Origin: Dyella sp. S184
GTDB taxonomy: Bacteria > Pseudomonadota > Gammaproteobacteria > Xanthomonadales > Rhodanobacteraceae
Direction: 5' to 3'
DNA length: 64,000 nt
Assembly: GCF_009766065.1 (NCBI RefSeq)
Contig: NZ_LMUE01000009.1
Location: 219,830 to 283,829, forward strand
A model generated the notes under the pieces. That model saw nothing but the letters and a program-made list of their open reading frames with translations, was not told where the DNA came from and ran no database searches. A program made the position numbers and the translations under genes. This document shows positions 18,195 through 25,863 of this stretch, in pieces. Numbering within the stretch: the first letter of the stretch is position 1; the number at the start of each line of letters is the position of its first letter.

Positions 18195-18548
18195 ATGAAG
18201 ATCTCATTTCGGCTCGCGGCATCCGCTCTGGCCGCTCTGCTCCTTGCCGCCTGCGCCACCACCACCGGCCGCCCGTTCGACCCCACGGCAGTCAGCGGTT
18301 TCCACATCGGCACAACCACCGAAGCCGATGTCCAAGCCAAGCTCGGATCACCAGACACCGTGTCTAACCAGGACGGCGCGACCACCTGGGTTTACTCCTT
18401 CACATCCACGCAATCCAACGCCATGAGCTACGTGCCGCTCGCTTCGATGATCGGTGGCAAAAGCACCATGGCCAGCCAGATCCTTGAACTGACCTTCGAT
18501 GCATCGGGCCGCTTGTCTCACGTCCACAACCAAGCAACGAAGCAGTAA
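18195..18548 (+). CDS. Lipoprotein with BamE/SmpA-like domain
   Basis: 117 residues with a lipoprotein signal ending LLLAAC (Cys at about 20). The mature part has FHIGTTTEADVQAKLGSPD and WVYSF, the pattern of the BamE/OmlA fold. A good AGGGGAAA box precedes the start. As a cargo gene it is probably a copy of an envelope-protein family rather than the essential BamE. It heads a plus-strand group of three envelope genes ending at a terminator near 19590. Confidence 0.78.
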   Translation: MKISFRLAASALAALLLAACATTTGRPFDPTAVSGFHIGTTTEADVQAKLGSPDTVSNQDGATTWVYSFTSTQSNAMSYVPLASMIGGKSTMASQILELTFDASGRLSHVHNQATKQ

Positions 18549-18559
18549 GGAGACGCGCC

Positions 18560-19126
18560 ATGAACCATCCGATCGTGCGGTTACTGATCGCCGTGGTGGC
18601 CGGCTACATCCTGCGCCCGGTCCTCGCCATGCTTCTGCCTTTTCACGTCGGGTTATCACCCGTCTTGTGGTTTCTAGTTTGGATCCTGACCGCGTCTGGT
18701 GTCTGGTTCTTGTGGCCAACCCTCTTCAAAGCGCTGAGGAAGGGAACGACGGCCACCGCCTTGCCGGTACCGTCCGGGCAAGAACCATTCACCGCCACAC
18801 ATCGGTGCAAAAATCTGGCGATTGACGCGAACTCGGGCCGGGTCTGGGCCAAGGACGATCGCGGAAAAGTCTGGGTGCTGAGCAAGGACGAGATCCGCAG
18901 CTGGAACCACCGCTGGACCGATCTGACGCGGCACTACCGGGGCGTGGCCACCGGCGTGGTGTCGTGCAAAAACTGCATCGATCTGAACACCAGCAGCCTG
19001 GATCATCCCACCATCCGTGTCCGGTTCAACGAGTGGAGCGATAACTGGGGCTTTGGCGCCGCGAAGAGAAACCATGCACAGGCGGTGGAGTGGCACGCCC
19101 GCCTCGAAACCTTCATCCATTCGTGA
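18560..19126 (+). CDS. Membrane protein with two N-terminal helices (188 aa)
   Basis: Two hydrophobic helices at about 5-27 and 32-52, then a soluble domain containing LAIDANSGRVWAKDDRG and DEIRSWNHRW. The C-terminal part has paired Cys (SCKNC) and HPTIRVRFNEWSDN. It starts 11 bp after the lipoprotein gene, with AAGGAG upstream. The soluble half recalls PH-like domains of bacterial membrane proteins, but I cannot name a family. Confidence 0.65.
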   Translation: MNHPIVRLLIAVVAGYILRPVLAMLLPFHVGLSPVLWFLVWILTASGVWFLWPTLFKALRKGTTATALPVPSGQEPFTATHRCKNLAIDANSGRVWAKDDRGKVWVLSKDEIRSWNHRWTDLTRHYRGVATGVVSCKNCIDLNTSSLDHPTIRVRFNEWSDNWGFGAAKRNHAQAVEWHARLETFIHS

Positions 19127-19139
19127 TCCAGGAGCTCCC

Positions 19140-19508
19140 ATGACTTCACACAAAGCATGCTTCGTGTTGACCTTGGCGGTGACTGCTGCGCTGGCGGTCG
19201 CCGGATGCAGCAAGTCAGTGGCACAGATCAGCGGCAACTACAGAAGTGACAACCGCAGTTTTGAGATGCACGTGCAAACGTCCTCTGCGATGTCCATGGA
19301 CGTCGGCAACACCGAGCGGCAAGTGACCTACACACAGAACGGCACCAACCTCAAAATCACTTCGGCAGATCGTCGCTCGCCACAGTTCACCATGACCGCT
19401 GAGGTCATCGACGATGGCAACGCGATCCAGTGGGATGACTTGAAAACGGACAACGGGAAAGTGTCCTCGTGGGATCACAAGCGACTGAGCAAGGTGCTCA
19501 GCAACTGA
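19140..19508 (+). CDS. Small lipoprotein (122 aa)
   Basis: Starts MTSHKACFVLTLAVTAALAV with the lipobox VAGC (Cys at about 23) behind AGGAG. The mature part looks like a small beta-barrel or lipocalin-like domain (ISGNYRSDNRSFEMHV, QVTYTQNGTNLKITSADR). It is the third gene of the unit. No function known. Confidence 0.65.
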   Translation: MTSHKACFVLTLAVTAALAVAGCSKSVAQISGNYRSDNRSFEMHVQTSSAMSMDVGNTERQVTYTQNGTNLKITSADRRSPQFTMTAEVIDDGNAIQWDDLKTDNGKVSSWDHKRLSKVLSN

Positions 19509-19574
19509 TTGATCGAACGGGTGACCTCAACGGGCCCTCAGAGGTAGGGGAGGCGACCTCAATTAACGCCCCCA

Positions 19575-19598
19575 AGCCGCCCGAATGGGCGGCTTTTT
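19575..19598 (+). terminator. Terminator of the lipoprotein unit
   Basis: Stem AGCCGCCC/GGGCGGCT with loop GAAT, followed by TTTTT on the plus strand, 66 bp after the last stop codon. Confidence 0.85.
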
Positions 19599-19599
19599 C

Positions 19600-19833
19600 A
19601 TTCATCCGATCCAGTAAATGTTCCGGCAAAACGGGACTGAATTTCTCACAAACAAACCGCGCGTCAATATCGCGAATGACGATGTGCGTCACACATTTTG
19701 CTGGGGCTTTAGGGCGATCTGACCGAGGAACCTCATCAGATTGTCGATTCGCCGAGCCGTAATTTCCGGCGTTTGACAGGGCCCAGTTTTCAACTACAAA
19801 ACGGCCCCTTTCCAAGAGTTGCAAACCTTCGCT
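19600..19833. other. Left flank of the IS21-family element
   Basis: About 230 bp with no supported gene. An imperfect hairpin (GGGCCCAGTTTT with AAAACGGCCCC) lies around 19780-19815 before istA and may belong to the left terminus. I could not place the exact IS end or a target duplication by eye. Confidence 0.4.
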
Positions 19834-21345
19834 ATGAAACAGTTTGATGCCGTTCGCCTGATCTTGACCACCTCTCTCACGGACCGCCAAATCGGTGCCT
19901 CGGCCGGTATCTCCAAGACCACCGTGGGACGGTACCGGAACATCGCCAAGACCAAGCGGTTGTCGTGGGAGACCGTCTCGACACTCGACCCCGAAGGCCT
20001 CCACCAACTCTTCAACCGTCCGGCGAACGGTGGCAAATCCAAGCGCGCGCCAGACCTCGCCCTCTTGCATGAACAGCTCCAACCCAAAGGCATGACCTTG
20101 CAGCTGCTGTGGGAGGACTACCGCCGCGAGGATCCCCACAACACGCTCTCTTACTCCCATCTTGCTGCACGGTTGAACCGCTACCGCGCGACGCTGCCGA
20201 GCGTGATGCGGCAACACCACAAACCCGGCGAACGGTTGTTTGTGGATTACTCCGGTTTGCGGCCGCACTACATAGATCCCAAGACCCGCGAAAAAGTGCA
20301 CGTCGAACTCTTCGTCGGTGTGCTGGGCGCGAGCTCGTTGATGTTTGCCACATGCACGCCATCCCAGAAGGTGCCGGACTTCATCCGCGCGCATGTCGCC
20401 ATGCTCGATTACTTTGGCGGTGTGCCCGAAGTCATCGTTCCGGACAACCTGAAATCAGCCGTGGTGACGGCTGGTCGCACACCGACCATCCAGCGCACCT
20501 ATGCGGACCTTGCCCGGCACTATGGTATGGCCGTGTTGCCTGCCCGCCCCTATCGGCCCCGCGACAAAGGCTCGGTGGAAGCCGGCGTGAAGTTTGCACA
20601 ACAGCGCATCCTGTCCCGCCTGCGCCACCAGCACTTCTATTCGCTGGAAGAGTTGAACGCCGAAATCGCCAAGCTCCTGGATGAAGCCAACGATCGCCCC
20701 ATGGTCAAGGATGGCGTAAGTCGCCGTGCACGCTTTGAAACGCTGGAACGTGCCGCACTCAAACCGCTCCCTCTGCATCCGTATGTGTATGCAGAATGGG
20801 TCACGATCCCGACGGTGCCAAGGGATTACCACGTGGCCGTCGTTGGGCATTTTTATTCTGTGCCGCATGGCCTCATTGGCAAGCGTCTCGATGCGCGCGT
20901 GACCGAGAAGCATGTGGACATCATGCATGGGCGGCAGTGCGTGGCCCACCATGTGCGCAGCGCCGTGATGGGTGGCCACACCACCTTGGCCTCCCATCAA
21001 CCGGAAGCGCACCGGGCCCAGGGGGAGCGGTCGCCGGAAGGCATGTTGGCATGGGCCAAAGAAGCCGGCCCACACGTTCTTCGTTTCGCCAAACATCAAC
21101 TGGATCGACCGCAGCCCTTCCTGGGATTGCCTGCGTGCGACACGTTGCGCTCGTTGGCGCGCACCCACGGCACCGCTGCACTCGATGAAGCCGCGCGCCG
21201 ATCGCTGGATCTGCGCTCACCCAAGATCACCACCCTGAAACGCCTGCTCGACAACACCGCGTCAGCGGCCAAGAAACAACCGGCGACACCTCGAAACTCC
21301 AACGCACGCGGCGCCCGTTATCACGCGGAGGTAGTGCAATGCTGA
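19834..21345 (+). CDS. istA: IS21-family transposase IstA
   Basis: 503 residues. An N-terminal HTH (MKQFDAVRLILTTSLTDRQI, then GISKTTVGRY) precedes the DDE integrase core. The core shows FVDYSG (first Asp), VPDNLKSAV (second Asp) and GSVEAGVKF (Glu), and a beta-barrel part follows. A TTG five codons earlier is an alternative start. Its 3' end overlaps istB by 7 bp. Confidence 0.93.
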   Translation: MKQFDAVRLILTTSLTDRQIGASAGISKTTVGRYRNIAKTKRLSWETVSTLDPEGLHQLFNRPANGGKSKRAPDLALLHEQLQPKGMTLQLLWEDYRREDPHNTLSYSHLAARLNRYRATLPSVMRQHHKPGERLFVDYSGLRPHYIDPKTREKVHVELFVGVLGASSLMFATCTPSQKVPDFIRAHVAMLDYFGGVPEVIVPDNLKSAVVTAGRTPTIQRTYADLARHYGMAVLPARPYRPRDKGSVEAGVKFAQQRILSRLRHQHFYSLEELNAEIAKLLDEANDRPMVKDGVSRRARFETLERAALKPLPLHPYVYAEWVTIPTVPRDYHVAVVGHFYSVPHGLIGKRLDARVTEKHVDIMHGRQCVAHHVRSAVMGGHTTLASHQPEAHRAQGERSPEGMLAWAKEAGPHVLRFAKHQLDRPQPFLGLPACDTLRSLARTHGTAALDEAARRSLDLRSPKITTLKRLLDNTASAAKKQPATPRNSNARGARYHAEVVQC

Positions 21346-22073
21346 CCGAGACCGTGGAAGCGTTGCAGACTTTGAAGTTGGGGCCGATGGCCGAGCGCTT
21401 GAAGCAGTGGGTGGACGATCCGGCCAATCGAGGGAAGCCACACACCGAATGTGTGTTGGCTTTGGCGCTCGCTCAGGCGCAGGCATCGGCAGCCAAACGC
21501 ACGCGGTGTTTCCTGGTGCGAGCCGACCTGCCACCGAACATCGCCATGGGCGACGTCTGGGTGAGCTCAGCTCGCGGCCTGTCAGCCCAGGTGTTGGGCA
21601 ACCTGGCGACGTGCGATTGGATCCGCCTCGGACAAACCGTGATCCTCACCGGCGCGACCCGCACAGGCAAAACGTATCTTGCAGCGGCCCTGGCACGTGA
21701 GGCCACGTTCGCCCGATTGTCGGTGGAGTATTGGCGCGTGCCGGAGTTACTCGCTGCGTGTGCCATCGAAAAAAGCGCCGGCACGCTGGCGGCGTTTCTC
21801 AAACGGTTGGGCCGGATCAAACTCCTGGTGTTGGATGACTTCGCCACCGAGCGAGCCACCACCGAGGAGAGCCATTGGCTGCGTCAACTGCTGGATGGGC
21901 GCGAGCGTCATGGCAAAGCGGTGATGGTCGCCTCCCCCAATGCCGTCGAAGATTGGGATGGCTATTTTGAAGATGCCACCGCGGCTGATGCCATCTTTGG
22001 CCGGCTGCTTGAACAAGCCAAACCGATCGTCTTGAAGCGCGTGGCCGGCCCCAAGACCCCTCGCCGCGGCTGA
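21339..22073 (+). CDS. istB: IS21-family helper ATPase IstB
   Basis: 244-residue AAA+ ATPase that assists the IstA transposase in target selection. Walker A is GATRTGKT (in ILTGATRTGKTYLAAAL), Walker B is LLVLDDF, and a sensor-like SHWLRQLLDGRERHGKAV follows. Length is normal for the family. It overlaps the end of istA. Confidence 0.93.
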   Translation: MLTETVEALQTLKLGPMAERLKQWVDDPANRGKPHTECVLALALAQAQASAAKRTRCFLVRADLPPNIAMGDVWVSSARGLSAQVLGNLATCDWIRLGQTVILTGATRTGKTYLAAALAREATFARLSVEYWRVPELLAACAIEKSAGTLAAFLKRLGRIKLLVLDDFATERATTEESHWLRQLLDGRERHGKAVMVASPNAVEDWDGYFEDATAADAIFGRLLEQAKPIVLKRVAGPKTPRRG

Positions 22074-22561
22074 GCCGCTGGCTGGTTGTCCCATGATGCG
22101 GTGGGCCACGTCAGCGTCCGTGTGTCCATTTCATTGAGTCTGACCCAGTTGGCCGCCAGGTCTGGTTCCTTCTGGCCAAACCGAGCCCGCGACATGCGGG
22201 CCTGAAAGCCCGCGATTTCCCGTGAGAAACGGGGGATGGCGAGGCTGGCCAGCGCACCATTCTGGTGGCCAGACAGTTCCAGACTGGCGGCCAGTGCGAC
22301 CAGCGTAACCATCTATAAGGGAAGAAAGATCAAAAAAACCTTCCTCGAAGAAACCCCTGTTTTCAAGCGGTTTGCGTGCAAGTGGCCAGGTTGTTTCAGA
22401 CTGAGTGGCCAGATGCACCAGAATATCCACCTGGATATTCTGGTCGGGGTGGGACACGAGTCTGGAACACCCTGGCCGCCATAATGGCACAGGCTGGCCA
22501 GTTACGGCGGTTTGACTTGTGCATGCCATTGGATTTGATGCCCACGACGACAGGGTGACCG
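22074..22561. other. Repeat-rich non-coding stretch between istB and apeA
   Basis: 488 bp without a supported gene. TGGCCA occurs six times (22173, 22246, 22266, 22383, 22406, 22495), with near matches in between. There are also GCGGGC/GCCCGC hairpins around 22185-22213 and a perfect 13-bp inverted repeat at 22417-22444. The boxes may be transposase sites of the IS21 right end; the rest may be the 3' region of apeA. Confidence 0.45.
22417..22444. repeat. 13-bp perfect inverted repeat
   Basis: ACCAGAATATCCA and its exact reverse complement are separated by CC. It lies 118 bp past the apeA stop. Without a T run it is not a standard terminator; it could be a protein site or an IS remnant. Confidence 0.6.
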
Positions 22562-24046
22562 TCACGCCTCCATCGCAGCTTTGAACCTTGCAGCGTTTTC
22601 CGGATACATCATCCGAAATCGACTGAACATGTGGCCATCTGAATAGTGACGCCCGCGCCACTGAGTGGGGTTCCAACCGGCCTCCACCAGATCTGCGAAT
22701 ACAAACACGAACTCCAACGCATCCGTGAAGAGGAATATGAAGGGCTCGGCACGCTCGTATTCGAACGAGTCCGATGGTCCGTGCACGAAATGGTTGCGGC
22801 ACTTCACCGCCTGTTTGAGCACGTAATCGATGTCCGGAAACATGTTTGGGATGTCTTTGCTGGCTGTCGTCCAGCGATGTAGCACCTTGCTTGTCAGAGA
22901 TGGTTTCCCCAATCGCCCAATGTCGCCAAGCGCACGGTCCCTTTCTGGCGATTTTGGAAAACCTCTATCTTTAAGAAGCTTCAAAGCGTCGTCCTTAAAC
23001 TTGACCATCTCCGCTGGCAGAGGAGTGACCGATGGACAAGCCTCCGACGGAAGCAGGTCAAACACGTTTGCAGCCGCCACCAGCCGGTCGGGGTCATACC
23101 GGTTGGTCTTTCGTAGACACGTCAGCAATCTAGTCCGTGGAATTCGCATTTTGTCATCACGGCCGATCCAGTTTCGAAACACTTCGACGAACTCGTCAGG
23201 GTGCGCAATGGGATCAAACGGCCGATCAAAAGAATCTGGCGCATGAAGATCACCACGCGGCCCTTTCGGGCCATAGGTCCAATGCACCTGCAGAGGACTA
23301 AATTGAGTAGTGTCAGACGTCGTCCTTATGCGGACGTCAATGATTTTTTGTGGACGACCGGCGGCTAATGACAAGAAGCGTCTTACGACGCCGATGCGAT
23401 CGAGGGCATCTGAAAGACTGATTGGCTCGCTTGGTTTGATCTGGAAGCGTCTGTCGCTTTTGACTTGAATACCATCTACACCGCCCACCCGCGTGCGCCG
23501 TTCATAACTGACGACCAAGTTTCCAATGGCGCTATCCATGTCCAACGCGGGATCTTTTCCAGTGTAGTAGTGGACTTCAGGCCCCTCGCCCACTTCGATC
23601 GGCCGATGCTTGCGATTCTCCGCCAGCACCACATCCATGATCGCCGCAGCATTGACCACCAAGCCGAATGCGTCATGATCGTGAAACAGTGTCTTCAAGT
23701 CGCTAGTTGTGAAAGACACGCTGGTGACCGTCGCGGCATCCGGATCCAGATGCACCGCGCCAACTACAACCAAGTGCGGGAACAGTTTCGTGTAATGGCT
23801 GGTCAAGCGCCCTTGCGAGGTGCTTCCTTCCCCCAAATGGAGGCAGTCCACGCACGTGATGTGATGCCCATCTACGCTCATTCCGTGGATGTGTTGCCTT
23901 CCATAGCCGAGACCGATTTTTGAGGCATCTTTCAACGTAAGCGTAGTGTCTTGTCCCTCAATCAGCACCTCACCGAAGACAGTCCTGCCATCAGGCAAGG
24001 AAAACGAACCATGGTGCGACGACTGCTTGCGATTTGTCTTGGCCAT
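22562..24046 (-). CDS. apeA: ApeA-like HEPN abortive-infection protein
   Basis: 494 residues. The N-terminal beta-rich domain (GSFSLPDGRTVFGEVLIEG, then HITCVDCLHLGEG and LVVVGAVHLD) matches the ApeA N-terminal domain pattern. The C-terminal helical domain has CRNHFVHG, an Rx4H HEPN RNase motif at about 417-422. ApeA is a single-gene anti-phage system whose HEPN domain is needed for defence. The gene is complete; an IS21 element sits 490 bp downstream. It is divergent from the zinc-ribbon/DUF4238 pair. Family assignment is from memory of motifs, not a search. Confidence 0.75.
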   Translation of the reverse strand: MAKTNRKQSSHHGSFSLPDGRTVFGEVLIEGQDTTLTLKDASKIGLGYGRQHIHGMSVDGHHITCVDCLHLGEGSTSQGRLTSHYTKLFPHLVVVGAVHLDPDAATVTSVSFTTSDLKTLFHDHDAFGLVVNAAAIMDVVLAENRKHRPIEVGEGPEVHYYTGKDPALDMDSAIGNLVVSYERRTRVGGVDGIQVKSDRRFQIKPSEPISLSDALDRIGVVRRFLSLAAGRPQKIIDVRIRTTSDTTQFSPLQVHWTYGPKGPRGDLHAPDSFDRPFDPIAHPDEFVEVFRNWIGRDDKMRIPRTRLLTCLRKTNRYDPDRLVAAANVFDLLPSEACPSVTPLPAEMVKFKDDALKLLKDRGFPKSPERDRALGDIGRLGKPSLTSKVLHRWTTASKDIPNMFPDIDYVLKQAVKCRNHFVHGPSDSFEYERAEPFIFLFTDALEFVFVFADLVEAGWNPTQWRGRHYSDGHMFSRFRMMYPENAARFKAAMEA

Positions 24047-24147
24047 TTGAACCTATCCTTCACTCGCTTGGATCTTCATCCTTCATCCTGAAAGGCGCCC
24101 AATCCTTCGATCTGGGGCCCAGTGTCTACGGCTGCATTTTAGCCGGC

Positions 24148-24170
24148 GCAATCTCAATCCCTGAGATTGC
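24148..24170. promoter_or_regulatory. Inverted repeat between apeA and the DUF4238 unit
   Basis: GCAATCTCA and TGAGATTGC form perfect 9-bp arms around a 5-base centre, in the divergent promoter region. A repressor site shared by the two divergent defence-type units is plausible. Confidence 0.4.
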
Positions 24171-24250
24171 TCTGACTTACGATGTCGGATGACTTGTCCA
24201 ACACAGACGCCCTGCCACACCATACGTGGGCGGACGATTTAGGGGGTTCC

Positions 24251-24592
24251 ATGTCAAATGTCGATAAAATGTGCGTGCGGCTGCTGGCGATCTGTTTTCT
24301 GCCGATGATCATTGCTGTTCCGATAGCGATGGGTATTTCGGCGTTCTACAACGCCTTCGCCCAAATAGCTGCCCCCACGCCATCCCTCGATCTTCCTTGG
24401 TTGATCACCCTTGTCGCCACTGCGACATGCCTGGTCCTCTTTGCCATTCAGGCCACCCGGATCTGGCGGTGGAAAGAGGGCAAGAGCCTCAGCTGCCCGG
24501 CATGTGGATGCTTGTTGGGCAGTGTCCGAGAAGGGCGTTGGGGACCTTACCGGAAATGTCTGGGCTGCCGGACCAATCACTCGGAACGGTGA
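24251..24592 (+). CDS. Membrane protein with two helices and a C-terminal zinc ribbon
   Basis: 113 residues from MSNVDKMCVRLLAICFLPMI, behind AGGGGG; an in-frame ATG at 24182 has no ribosome-binding site. Helices lie at about 10-30 and 47-68. The cytoplasmic tail has CPACGCLL...RKCLGC, a four-Cys zinc ribbon. Its stop is 8 bp before the DUF4238 gene, so the two form a unit. I know no family for it; the layout resembles a membrane anchor or effector of a two-gene defence pair. Confidence 0.65.
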   Translation: MSNVDKMCVRLLAICFLPMIIAVPIAMGISAFYNAFAQIAAPTPSLDLPWLITLVATATCLVLFAIQATRIWRWKEGKSLSCPACGCLLGSVREGRWGPYRKCLGCRTNHSER

Positions 24593-24600
24593 TCGAAGCC

Positions 24601-25605
24601 ATGAGCGGAGGCGAGGCTAGGAAACACCACTGGGTGCCGCAGTGCTACCTCAAAGGCTTCACAACGGATCGAAACAAGAACTCCCAGCTCTATGTGGTCG
24701 ATGGAAGAACAAGGAAATCATTTCGGGCACCGCCTTCCAAAGTTGCTGCCGAACGCGACTTCAACCGCATTGAGGTTGATGGACATCACCCCAACTCAAT
24801 TGAATCTGCGTTCTCCGGATTTGAGACGCGCGTTAGTGACGCCCTAGACCGAATTGAAGCCACCGGTAACATCTCCAATGAAGATGACCGCGTGTTGGTC
24901 TTAAATCTCATTGCGATGCTGGCGGTCAGAAATCCCCGCATGCGGGAAACAATGCGAGGTGCAAAAGAACGTCAGGCGGAAATCATCATGGACCTTCTCC
25001 TTTCATCCAGGGAACGATGGTCTGCCACGGTTAAAAAGGCCACGGCCGATGGCTATGTGGAAATAGACAGCGACAAGGATAGCTATGAGGAGATGCGTGA
25101 TTTCGTCGCCAAAGGCGACTACGAAATAGGAGTTCCAACAACCGAGCACGTCATCACCGAGCTAGAACTGTTTGACGAAATATTGCCTTACTTGATCGCT
25201 CGAAAATGGACTGTCTTTGTCGCAAGCACCAATTCGGGCGGGTTTATCACGTGTGATCATCCTGTCGTTTTGAAGTGGGATGGCACGCAGGAACGCGAGC
25301 CGCGTTCACCTCCTGGCTTTGCGCTGCGTGGGACCGAAGTGGTGTTTCCACTTTCTCGCAGGCTCGCCTTGTCGGGGGTGTTTGATGGAGACGAACAGGC
25401 CTGCGTGGTTCCCGCCGAGATGGTCGTCGCAATCAACGGAATGGTCATCGTCAATGCAGGGCGGCAGATTTACGCCTCCGACGAGGAGTTTGGATATTTT
25501 CTAAATCGTCAACAGGGAACACGCATAGGCGGCAACCTTGTCGCCGACTTGATCTCTCTGGCATCCCCAGACTCTGAGCCAGAAACGCCGTTTCCAGCGT
25601 CATGA
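24601..25605 (+). CDS. DUF4238 domain protein
   Basis: 334 residues starting MSGGEARKHHWVPQCYLKGF, the HHxVPxxYLxxF start that defines DUF4238. IESAFSGFETRVSDALDRIE and a strand-rich core with FITCDHPVVL follow, the latter typical of the family's C-terminal half. DUF4238 proteins are common in defence islands but their activity is unknown. The gene is coupled to the upstream zinc-ribbon membrane protein and followed by a radC relic and the AAA-DUF4435 gene. Confidence 0.82.
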   Translation: MSGGEARKHHWVPQCYLKGFTTDRNKNSQLYVVDGRTRKSFRAPPSKVAAERDFNRIEVDGHHPNSIESAFSGFETRVSDALDRIEATGNISNEDDRVLVLNLIAMLAVRNPRMRETMRGAKERQAEIIMDLLLSSRERWSATVKKATADGYVEIDSDKDSYEEMRDFVAKGDYEIGVPTTEHVITELELFDEILPYLIARKWTVFVASTNSGGFITCDHPVVLKWDGTQEREPRSPPGFALRGTEVVFPLSRRLALSGVFDGDEQACVVPAEMVVAINGMVIVNAGRQIYASDEEFGYFLNRQQGTRIGGNLVADLISLASPDSEPETPFPAS

Positions 25606-25667
25606 GCGCACTGAACTGATCGCTTTGGTGGGAACTGCACCTTGGTCTGAAAGATGGATCTGGAGTC

Positions 25668-25763
25668 TCACATCAGCCCTCGGGCCGCCATGCTCACGCT
25701 TTTCTCTGCGCTGACGATGATGTGGTCGAGCACTCGCACTACGAGATGTGCGTCAATGAGAAT
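25668..25763 (-). pseudogene. radC C-terminal relic
   Basis: A 31-codon minus-strand frame with stop encodes HLVVRVLDHIIVSAEKSVSM followed by AARGLM. This matches the C-terminal JAB-domain end of RadC-type proteins (VDVRVLDHxIV...FSxAExGLL). No upstream part remains. RadC-like genes are frequent in islands, so this is a scar of earlier cargo. Confidence 0.6.
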
Positions 25764-25863
25764 ATGACAGACTGAGCCCTCGGCTTTCAGACTGAGGCTA
25801 CGTGGCCTTTAACGGCAACCTGGTAAAGCCAGTCGAGCACCAAGACCCAAAGGGAACCACAAC

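Larger units (their letters stand above)
19834..22073 (+). mobile_element. IS21-family insertion sequence (coding core)
   Basis: Contains istA and istB in the usual overlapping order and on one strand. Both proteins look full length, so the element may be active. The terminal inverted repeats were not resolved. The left end is probably between 19740 and 19790 and the right end between 22080 and 22560. Confidence 0.88.

Noticed and set aside
22417..22444. CRISPR-like repeat
   Set aside because: A single palindrome with no second copy or regular spacers; no CRISPR array or cas gene is visible anywhere in the window.
22236..22484. Short gene between istB and apeA
   Set aside because: The frame runs through TGGCCA boxes and the 13-bp palindrome and shows no protein-like pattern.
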